This document shows positions 58,345 to 64,000 of a stretch of 64,000 nt of DNA, piece by piece; positions within the stretch are counted from its first letter, which is position 1; each line of letters starts with the position of its first letter. Source of the stretch: Streptomyces cinnamoneus (lineage in GTDB: Bacteria > Actinomycetota > Actinomycetes > Streptomycetales > Streptomycetaceae); assembly GCF_002939475.1 (NCBI RefSeq), contig NZ_PKFQ01000001.1:6259001-6323000 (forward strand), read 5' to 3'. Both the position numbers and the translations under genes were made by a program. Below the pieces are notes generated by a model. That model was not told where the DNA came from and searched no databases. It worked only from the letters and a program-made list of their open reading frames with translations.

Positions 58345-59061
58345 TCAGGCGGGGGCGCTCCCCGGCGGCACGGCACCGGCCCACGTGCCGTCCAGCTCCG
58401 GAGCCAGCCAGCCCGCCGCCACCGCGCGGAAGTCCTCCGGCGGAAGCGTCGCCGCGCCCTCCGGCACCGCGCCCAGCAGCGGCGCCCCCGCCTCCCGGGG
58501 CAGATCGGTCAGGTTGCAGCGCATGGCGAGGTCCGGCTCGGCCGGCCAACTGCCGATCACCACGCCCGCGCAGCGCAGTCCGCGCGCCCGCAGCGCCTCC
58601 GCGGTCAGCGCGGTGGTGTTGAGCGTGCCCAGACCCGCCTGGACGACGACGAGCACCGGCGCGTCCAGCAGCCCGGCGACGTCCGCCAGCGTCGAGCCGG
58701 CCTCGTCGAGCCGCACGAGCAGCCCGCCCGCGCCCTCCACCAGCACCAGGTCGTGGGAGGCCGCCAGCTCCGCCGCCGCCCGCCGGATCTCCTCGGGGCC
58801 CACCGGCGCGAGCCCCGCCCGGCGGGCCGCCGTCGCCGGCGCCAAGGGCTCGGGGAAGCGGGCCAGTTCGGCACCCGTCACCGGGCCCGCCAGCCGCCGC
58901 ACCTCCGCGACGTCGCCCGGCTCGCCCGGGGCGACCCCGGTCTGGGCGGGCTTGAGCACGGCCACCGTGCGGCCGGCGGCCAGTGCCGCCGCCGCGACGG
59001 CGGCCGTCACCACGGTCTTGCCGACCTCCGTGCCCGTACCCGTGACGACCATCACCGACAT
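58345..59061 (-). CDS. bioD: ATP-dependent dethiobiotin synthetase
   Basis: A 238-residue BioD. The P-loop is VVTGTGTEVGKTVVT, KPAQTGV binds the carbamate substrate, and VEGAGGLLVRLDEAG is the family signature. It closes the ureido ring of dethiobiotin from 7,8-diaminopelargonate. ATG at 59061. It lies downstream of bioA, but a strong hairpin in the 127-base gap may reduce readthrough, so it may also have its own promoter. Confidence 0.95.
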   Translation of the reverse strand: MSVMVVTGTGTEVGKTVVTAAVAAAALAAGRTVAVLKPAQTGVAPGEPGDVAEVRRLAGPVTGAELARFPEPLAPATAARRAGLAPVGPEEIRRAAAELAASHDLVLVEGAGGLLVRLDEAGSTLADVAGLLDAPVLVVVQAGLGTLNTTALTAEALRARGLRCAGVVIGSWPAEPDLAMRCNLTDLPREAGAPLLGAVPEGAATLPPEDFRAVAAGWLAPELDGTWAGAVPPGSAPA

Positions 59062-59149
59062 CGCTCGCGCTCCGTTTCGTCGAGGCGCCTGCCGCTCCGT
59101 GCGCGGCCTGCACCGCATTCCTCGCGCCGCCGTACGGCGGACGCGTCGC

Positions 59150-59175
59150 CCGGCGGGCCCCCGAGGGCCCGCCGG
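59150..59175. terminator. 11-bp hairpin between bioA and bioD
   Basis: CCGGCGGGCCC (59150-59160) and GGGCCCGCCGG (59165-59175) with loop CCGA, 13 bases after the bioA stop. It could end or dampen the bioBA transcript ahead of bioD. Confidence 0.65.
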
Positions 59176-59188
59176 AGGGGGACCCCGC

Positions 59189-60493
59189 TCAGCCTTCGCG
59201 GGCAGCGGCGCACACCGCCGCACCGATCCGTGCCACGTCCTCGTCGCCGGTGACGTAGGGCGGCATGACGTACACGAGGTTGCGGAACGGCCGCAGCCAC
59301 ACCCCCGCGCGCACCGCCGCGCGCGTCGCCGCCGCCACGTCGACCTCGTGGTCGAGTTCCACCACGCCGATGGCGCCGAGCGTGCGCACGTCCCGCACAC
59401 CGCGCAGCGGGGCGGCGTCCGCGAGGGCGTCGCGCAGCCCGGCCTCGATCCGCTTGACCTCGGTCCGCCAGTCCTGCGACAGCAGCAGGTCGATGGAGGC
59501 GTTGGCGATCGCGCAGGCCAGCGGGTTGCCCATGAACGTCGGGCCGTGGGCCAGCACCGGCACCTCGCCCGAGCTGATGCCCTCCGCCACCCGAGGGGTG
59601 CACAGCGTCGCCGCCAGCGTCACGTAACCGCCGGTCAGCGCCTTGCCGAGGCACATCACGTCCGGGGTGACCCGCGCGTGGTCCGCCGCGAAGAGCTCGC
59701 CGGTGCGGCCGAAGCCCGTCGCGATCTCGTCGAACACCAGCAGCACGTCGTGCTCGTCGCAGGCCTCCCGCAGCACCCGCAGGTAGACCGGGTCGTGAAA
59801 GCGCATGCCGCCCGCGCCCTGCACCACCGGCTCCACGATGACGGCGGCCAGCTCGTGGGCGTGGCGCGCGATCGTCTCCCGCAGGTGCGCGGAGTACGCC
59901 GGGACGGCGTCCGTGTCGTAGTCGTGCGGGGGAGCGTCGGCGAAGACCTGCTGCGCCAGCACGCCCGACCACAGCTGGTGCATGCCGCCGTCGGGGTCGC
60001 ACACGGCCATCGGCTGCCAGGTGTCACCGTGGTAGCCGCCGCGCCACGTCATCATGCGGCGCTTCTCCGGCCGGCCCAGCGAGCGCCAGTACTGCAGGCA
60101 CATCTTCAGGGCCACCTCGACCGACACCGAGCCGGAGTCGGCGAGGAAGACGTGCTCCAGCCCCTCGGGGGTGATCTCCACCAGCCGGGACGCCAGCCGC
60201 ACGGCGGGCTCGTGGGTGAGCCCGCCGAACATCACATGGCTCATCCGCCCCAGCTGCTCCTGGGCGGCGGCGTTGAGCACCGGGTGGTTGTAGCCGTGCA
60301 CGGCCGACCACCACGACGACATCCCGTCCACCAGCTCGTGCGAGCCGTGGGCCTCCTCGGCCAGCCGCAGCCGGACGCCGGACGCGGACTCGACGATCAG
60401 CGGCTCCTGCCGGCCGGGCATCGGACCGTAGGGGTGCCAGACGTGCCGGCGGTCCAGGTCCAGCAGCTCGGCGGGGGCGAACGACTCAGGCAT
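59189..60493 (-). CDS. bioA: Adenosylmethionine-8-amino-7-oxononanoate aminotransferase
   Basis: A 434-residue class III aminotransferase. Substrate motif MSSWWSAVHGYNHPVLNAAA, VFDEIATGFGRTGELFA and the PLP-binding lysine in CLGKALTGGYVT are present. It makes 7,8-diaminopelargonate using SAM as amino donor. The ATG at 60493 overlaps the end of bioB by 8 bases, so bioB and bioA are translationally coupled. Confidence 0.96.
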   Translation of the reverse strand: MPESFAPAELLDLDRRHVWHPYGPMPGRQEPLIVESASGVRLRLAEEAHGSHELVDGMSSWWSAVHGYNHPVLNAAAQEQLGRMSHVMFGGLTHEPAVRLASRLVEITPEGLEHVFLADSGSVSVEVALKMCLQYWRSLGRPEKRRMMTWRGGYHGDTWQPMAVCDPDGGMHQLWSGVLAQQVFADAPPHDYDTDAVPAYSAHLRETIARHAHELAAVIVEPVVQGAGGMRFHDPVYLRVLREACDEHDVLLVFDEIATGFGRTGELFAADHARVTPDVMCLGKALTGGYVTLAATLCTPRVAEGISSGEVPVLAHGPTFMGNPLACAIANASIDLLLSQDWRTEVKRIEAGLRDALADAAPLRGVRDVRTLGAIGVVELDHEVDVAAATRAAVRAGVWLRPFRNLVYVMPPYVTGDEDVARIGAAVCAAAREG

Positions 60494-61733
60494 TGGGCGG
60501 CAGGTCCGTTCCCGCGCCACGGCGCCGCACGGCGACCAGGTCCGTGCGGGCCTCGCCCGCCGGCGCCGGCTCGGCCACCGCGTCCGCCACCGCGCCGCCG
60601 TCGCCGCACGGGCCGCAGCCGCCGCCCGTTCCGCAGCCACCCGCGCTCTCGGCCGCACCGTGCGAGCCGCAGCCGCCCGCGCCCGGACCGGCGCCGTGCG
60701 AGCCGCAGCCGGCGGCCGCCAGGGCGTCCGCCCGGTGCGTCGGCAGCGTCGTGGTGCCGGCGCCCTCGACCTCGAAACCGGCGTCCGCGATCATCGCCAG
60801 GTCGGCCTTGCCCTCCTGGCCCTCACTGGTCAGGTAGTCGCCCAGGAAGATCGAGTTGGCCAGGTGCAGGGCGAGCGGCTGCATCGAGCGCAGGTGCACC
60901 TCGCGCCCGCCGGCCAGCCGGACCTCCACGTCCGGGCAGACGAACCGCACCATCGCCAGGATCCGCAGGCAACGCTGCGGGGTGAGGTGCCACTCCTTCG
61001 CCAGCGGCGTCCCCTCGAAGGGGATGAGGAAGTTGACCGGCACCGAGTCCGGGTCCAGCTCGCGCAGCGAGAAGACCACGTCGACCAGGTCCTCGTCGCT
61101 CTCGCCCATGCCCGCGATCAGGCCCGAGCAGGCGGACATGCCCGCCGCCTGCGCCTGCTGCACGGTGTCGACCCGGTCGGCGTACGTATGGGTGGTGGTG
61201 ATGTCGCCGTAGGTGGCTTCGGACGTGTTGAGGTTGTGGTTGTAGGCGTCGGCACCCGCGGCGCGCAGGCGCTCCGCCTGTCCCTCGGAGAGCAGGCCGA
61301 GGCAGGCGCACACCTCGACGTCCTCGTTCTGCTCCTTGATCGCCGCGATGGTCTTCGAGACGCGGTCCACGTCCCGGTCCGTCGGCCCGCGCCCGCTGGC
61401 GACCAGGCAGACCCGCTTCGCCCCGCCGGCCACGCCGGCGGCCGCCGCCTCGGACGCCTCCTCCGGCTTCAGCCAGGTGTACTTGAGGATCTCCGCCTTC
61501 GAGCCGAGCCGCTGCGAGCAGTAGGAGCAGTCCTCGGGGCACAGCCCGGACTTGAGGTTGACGAGATAGTTCAGTTTCACCCGTCGTCCGAACCACTCGC
61601 GGCGCACCCTGCCGGCCGCGGCCACCACGTCGAGCAGTTCGTCATCGGAGGTCGCCAGCACGGCGAGCGCCTCTTCGCGGGTCGGCAGCTCCCGCCGCAA
61701 CCCCTTGTCCACCAGCGTGTTCAGCAGGTCCAT
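60486..61733 (-). CDS. bioB: Biotin synthase with Cys/Gly/His-rich C-terminal tail
   Basis: A 415-residue BioB. The radical-SAM cluster is C65-x3-C69-x2-C72; the ligands of the auxiliary [2Fe-2S] cluster map to Cys109, Cys142, Cys202 and Arg272. This core ends near residue 340, about the length of E. coli BioB. An extra ~75-residue tail has five cysteines (343, 355, 367, 373, 376) in CGSHGAGPGAGGCGSH-type and CGTGGGCGPCG-type repeats. It inserts sulfur into dethiobiotin. First gene of the bioBA unit and divergent from bioF. Confidence 0.96.
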   Translation of the reverse strand: MDLLNTLVDKGLRRELPTREEALAVLATSDDELLDVVAAAGRVRREWFGRRVKLNYLVNLKSGLCPEDCSYCSQRLGSKAEILKYTWLKPEEASEAAAAGVAGGAKRVCLVASGRGPTDRDVDRVSKTIAAIKEQNEDVEVCACLGLLSEGQAERLRAAGADAYNHNLNTSEATYGDITTTHTYADRVDTVQQAQAAGMSACSGLIAGMGESDEDLVDVVFSLRELDPDSVPVNFLIPFEGTPLAKEWHLTPQRCLRILAMVRFVCPDVEVRLAGGREVHLRSMQPLALHLANSIFLGDYLTSEGQEGKADLAMIADAGFEVEGAGTTTLPTHRADALAAAGCGSHGAGPGAGGCGSHGAAESAGGCGTGGGCGPCGDGGAVADAVAEPAPAGEARTDLVAVRRRGAGTDLPPNA

Positions 61734-61879
61734 GGCGCCGATCCTTGCTTACGCCACCGCTTCCGGCCAAGGAGAGATCGCACAACAGGGGCCGTTTGAC
61801 GTGTGTGTATCGCCACATACTGTCCGGGCCGCTCGACGGCTACGTTTTATGCAAACCCACCAAACGACAGGGACGGCCG
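61734..61879. promoter_or_regulatory. Divergent bioB / bioF promoter region
   Basis: 146 bases shared by the two biotin operons. It is somewhat AT-richer than the genes and would be the place for a biotin repressor. TGTGTGTATCGCCACATAC (61802-61820) shows partial dyad symmetry inside the bioF promoter. No palindrome of known biotin repressors was recognised. Confidence 0.45.
61796..61823 (+). promoter_or_regulatory. Candidate bioF promoter (TTGACG-16-TACTGT)
   Basis: TTGACG at 61796-61801 and TACTGT at 61818-61823 are 16 bases apart and match vegetative promoter hexamers fairly well. They lie about 57-84 bases before the bioF start. Confidence 0.55.
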
Positions 61880-63031
61880 ATGCCCCAGGACCCCTTCGAC
61901 TGGATCGACGCCCAGCACGAGCGGCTCCGGGCCGCCGGCCTGGTCCGCACCCTCCGTCCCCGCTCCGCCGGGGCGGACCTCGTCGATCTGGCCGGCAACG
62001 ACTACCTGGGCCTGACCCGCCACGCCGAGGTCGTCGAGGGCGCCGCCGAGGCCGCCCGCCGCTGGGGGGCGGGCGCCACCGGCTCCCGCCTGGTCACCGG
62101 CAGCACCGCCCTGCACGCCACGCTGGAACGCGAGCTGGCGGACTTCTGCGGCTTCGAGGCGGCGCTGGTCTTCTCCTCCGGCTACGCCGCGAACCTCGCC
62201 GCCGTCACCGCGCTGTCCGGTCCCGTCGGCAGCGGCACCCTGCTGGTCTCCGACGAGGGCAACCACGCCTCCCTCATCGACGGCTGCCGCCTCGCGCGCG
62301 CCGACAAGGCCGTCGTCCCGCACGCCGACCCCGAGGCCGTGCGCAAGACCCTGGCCGCGCACGGCGGCCGGGCGCTCGCCGTCACCGACTCCGTCTTCTC
62401 CGTCGACGGTGACGCCGCCCCGTTGGCCGCCCTCGCCGGGGTGTGCCGGGAACACGGCGCGGCGCTGCTGGTCGACGACGCCCACGGCCTCGGTGTGCTG
62501 GGCCGCGGCGGCCGTGGCGCCCTGCACGCCGCCGGTCTGGCGGGCGCCCGCGACGTGGTCGCGACCGTCACCCTGTCCAAGTCGCTCGGCAGCCAGGGCG
62601 GTGCGCTCCTCGGCCCGGCCCGGGTCATCAGCCACCTCGTCAGCACCGCCCGCACCTTCATCTTCGACACCGGTCTGGCCCCCGCGGCGGCGGGCGCGGC
62701 CCTGGCGAGCCTCGCGGTGCTGCGCCGCGAACCCGGGCGCGCCGAGCGGGTCCGCGCGGTGGCCACCGGCCTGTACGAGCGGCTGACGGCGGCCGGGCTG
62801 ACGGCCGTGCGGCCCGACGCGGCGGTGGTGTCCGTACGGGCCCCCTCGCCCGAGGCCGCGGTGCGCTGGGCGGCCGACTGCCGTGAGCGGGGGCTCGCGG
62901 TCGGGTGCTTCCGGCCGCCGTCCGTGCCCGACGGCGTCTCGCGGCTGCGACTGACCGCCCGGGCGGACCTGTCGGACGAGCAGCTGGCCGGCGCGGCCGC
63001 CACGATCGTGGCGACGGCGCCCGGCGTCTGA
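61880..63031 (+). CDS. bioF: 8-amino-7-oxononanoate synthase
   Basis: A 383-residue alpha-oxoamine synthase. LVDLAGNDYLGLTRHAEVVE, FSSGYAANLAAVTALSG, LLVDDAHGLGVLGRGG and the PLP lysine in TLSKSLGSQGGALLG are present. It condenses pimeloyl-thioester with alanine, the first committed step. ATG at 61880 with GGGA upstream starts MPQDPFDWID; a longer frame from 61745 would include the promoter and is rejected. Ends 10 bases from the DUF397 gene. Confidence 0.96.
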   Translation: MPQDPFDWIDAQHERLRAAGLVRTLRPRSAGADLVDLAGNDYLGLTRHAEVVEGAAEAARRWGAGATGSRLVTGSTALHATLERELADFCGFEAALVFSSGYAANLAAVTALSGPVGSGTLLVSDEGNHASLIDGCRLARADKAVVPHADPEAVRKTLAAHGGRALAVTDSVFSVDGDAAPLAALAGVCREHGAALLVDDAHGLGVLGRGGRGALHAAGLAGARDVVATVTLSKSLGSQGGALLGPARVISHLVSTARTFIFDTGLAPAAAGAALASLAVLRREPGRAERVRAVATGLYERLTAAGLTAVRPDAAVVSVRAPSPEAAVRWAADCRERGLAVGCFRPPSVPDGVSRLRLTARADLSDEQLAGAAATIVATAPGV

Positions 63032-63040
63032 GCCGCCGGC

Positions 63041-63283
63041 TCAGCACCGTGCGCAGCCGTGGGGTCCGCGCAGACCCGCGAGGAAGGCGGACCACGCGGC
63101 GGGGGAGAAGAGCAGAACGGGGCCGGCGGAGCGCTTCGAGTCGCGCACGGCGAGGGTCCGGCCCACCCGCGCCGCTTCCACGCAGTTGTTCATTCCGGTG
63201 CTGTGGCTGCTGCGGTGCCACCTCGCACCGCGCAGAGCCGGAGGCGCCGATCCAGAGGGTACGTACCGAGGCTTCGCGGCCAT
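63041..63283 (-). CDS. DUF397 domain protein
   Basis: An 80-residue DUF397 protein with the typical core RWHRSSHSTGMNNCVEAARV and AVRDSKRSAGPVLLFSPAAW. Streptomycetes carry many such genes, usually just after a helix-turn-helix/DUF5753 gene, as here, where it lies 9 bases downstream of that gene. The pair behaves like a regulator with a small partner; some work suggests antitoxin-like or sigma-linked functions, unproved here. Confidence 0.92.
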   Translation of the reverse strand: MAAKPRYVPSGSAPPALRGARWHRSSHSTGMNNCVEAARVGRTLAVRDSKRSAGPVLLFSPAAWSAFLAGLRGPHGCARC

Positions 63284-63292
63284 GTTGCCCCC

Positions 63293-64000
63293 TTACGAGC
63301 CGTCCTTGATCCCGGCGATGAAATCGAGTGAGTTCTCGTGGGAGAGGGCGTGTGCCCGGAGCGTGGTGAACGCCGAGCCGTACGCCCGGAGGTCCTCTTG
63401 TCGCTCCAGATAGAGGCTACTCGTCAAATGGTCGAGAACAACCACATCCAGATCGGCAATGCGCGGAAACGAAAAAATAACGAAAGGTCCGGTGATACCG
63501 ATGTGGTCGCCGCTGCTGAACGGCAGCACGTGCAGCCGCACATGCGGCAGCGCGGCCCGCTCCAGCAGGTGCTCCAGCTGCCCCGCCATCACCTCCGGGC
63601 CGCCCACCTCGTGCCGCAGCGCCGCCTCGTCGAGCATCGCGCACAGCTCCAGCGGCCGCTCCTTGGCGAGCACCGACTGCCGCGCCATCCGTACCCGGAC
63701 CAGCGCCTCCACCTGTTCGGCCGGCGGGTCGCCCAGCGCGGCCCGGGTCACCGCGCGGGCGTACTCCGGCGTCTGCAAAAGGCCCGGCACCACCGTGGTC
63801 TCCAGCGTGCGCGCGTGGGACGCCTCGGACTCCAGACTGATGAAGTCCAGATACGCCGACGGCAGCAGGTCGCGATAGGCGTACCACCAGCCGCGGCGCG
63901 AGCCGCCCCCGCTCCCCGAGCCCGCCGGGTCCGCCCCGCACAGGGCGCCCAGCAGCGCGCGCAGATCCGGGTCGAAGACGCTGTAGACGTCCAGCAGCCG
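63293..64000 (-). CDS. HTH/DUF5753 (Scr1-type) regulator, partial
   Basis: 236 visible residues of a helix-turn-helix regulator; the start is beyond the right edge. The DUF5753 domain reads YLDFISLESEASHARTLETT, VVPGLLQTPEYARAVTRAAL, ELCAMLDEAALRHEVGGPEV and LDHLTSSLYLERQEDLRAYG. The missing N-terminus should carry the XRE helix-turn-helix. Codons around 63450-63490 (GTTATTTTTTCG region) are unusually AT-rich for this genome. Confidence 0.9.
   Translation of the reverse strand, partial: RLLDVYSVFDPDLRALLGALCGADPAGSGSGGGSRRGWWYAYRDLLPSAYLDFISLESEASHARTLETTVVPGLLQTPEYARAVTRAALGDPPAEQVEALVRVRMARQSVLAKERPLELCAMLDEAALRHEVGGPEVMAGQLEHLLERAALPHVRLHVLPFSSGDHIGITGPFVIFSFPRIADLDVVVLDHLTSSLYLERQEDLRAYGSAFTTLRAHALSHENSLDFIAGIKDGS

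Noticed and set aside
63041..64000. DUF397 and HTH/DUF5753 pair as a toxin-antitoxin system
   Set aside because: Plausible by size and order, but no sequence feature shows toxicity; I keep it as a regulator pair.
1..64000. CRISPR arrays, tRNA or rRNA genes, insertion sequences, prophage
   Set aside because: No regularly spaced direct repeats, no tRNA T-loop signature in a cloverleaf context, no transposase or phage genes were seen on reading.
1..64000. A secondary-metabolite biosynthetic cluster
   Set aside because: No polyketide synthase, nonribosomal peptide synthetase, terpene synthase or lanthipeptide genes are present; scattered methyltransferase and oxidoreductases do not form a pathway.

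Overview
The window is GC-rich throughout, with codon third positions almost always G or C, frequent GTG and TTG starts, several 4-base stop/start overlaps, a DUF397 gene beside a helix-turn-helix/DUF5753 regulator, F420-type and ECF41-type genes and a DasR-like GntR regulator. Together these point to a Streptomyces or a very close relative. It looks like ordinary chromosome: I found no tRNA, rRNA, insertion sequence, prophage, CRISPR array or replication origin. About 63 protein genes are supported, cut at both ends (a MarR regulator at the left edge, an HTH/DUF5753 regulator at the right edge).

Layout. 1-4.8 kb: MarR regulator divergent from an ABC exporter, an SGNH hydrolase and a CoA-transferase. 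4.8-8.6 kb: lutABC lactate-oxidation genes read as one unit with that CoA-transferase and, upstream, a CPBP membrane protease. 8.7-14.3 kb: P-loop kinase, YjbQ, D-Ala-D-Ala carboxypeptidase, an AsnC regulator divergent from a FUSC-type exporter, and a lactonase. 14.5-20.4 kb: a chelatase-like protein lacking the usual histidine motif, a BadF/NAGK-type kinase, uracil-DNA glycosylase and a large SpoIIE-type phosphatase/anti-sigma protein. 20.5-25.2 kb: Old Yellow Enzyme divergent from an ArsR regulator across three evenly spaced operators, FprA, TetR and a TVP38-type membrane protein. 25.3-33 kb: small and housekeeping genes (SpeE-like, hotdog, DedA, gamma carbonic anhydrase, EamA transporter with XRE-cupin regulator, YigZ). 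33-38.4 kb: sbcDC, a second AsnC regulator and a rhodanese. 38.4-46.8 kb: DUF885 peptidase, membrane-ACT-GNAT fusion, flavoprotein disulfide reductase, PhoD phosphatase with a PHO box, and alpha/beta hydrolase divergent from an ECF41 sigma factor. 46.8-57.4 kb: DasR-like GntR with a dre-like site, ROK regulator, two-component pair, mug, purB, SGNH hydrolase, two CNNM transporters and an F420-type oxidoreductase. 57.5-64 kb: methyltransferase, the biotin genes bioD, bioA, bioB and divergent bioF, then DUF397 and the HTH/DUF5753 regulator.

The most informative signals are regulatory: several divergent regulator/target pairs have clear inverted repeats between them, strong GC-rich hairpins separate transcription units, and a few genes (purB, yigZ, the rhodanese) have a -10-like hexamer placed so that their mRNAs may be leaderless. 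The most unusual protein features are the Cys/Gly/His-rich tail on BioB, the membrane-ACT-GNAT fusion, the chelatase-like protein without its histidine, and the ROK regulator without its zinc motif. I did not find a clearly new multi-gene system; the best candidates for something undescribed are the BioB tail and the CPBP-lutABC-CoA-transferase cluster.
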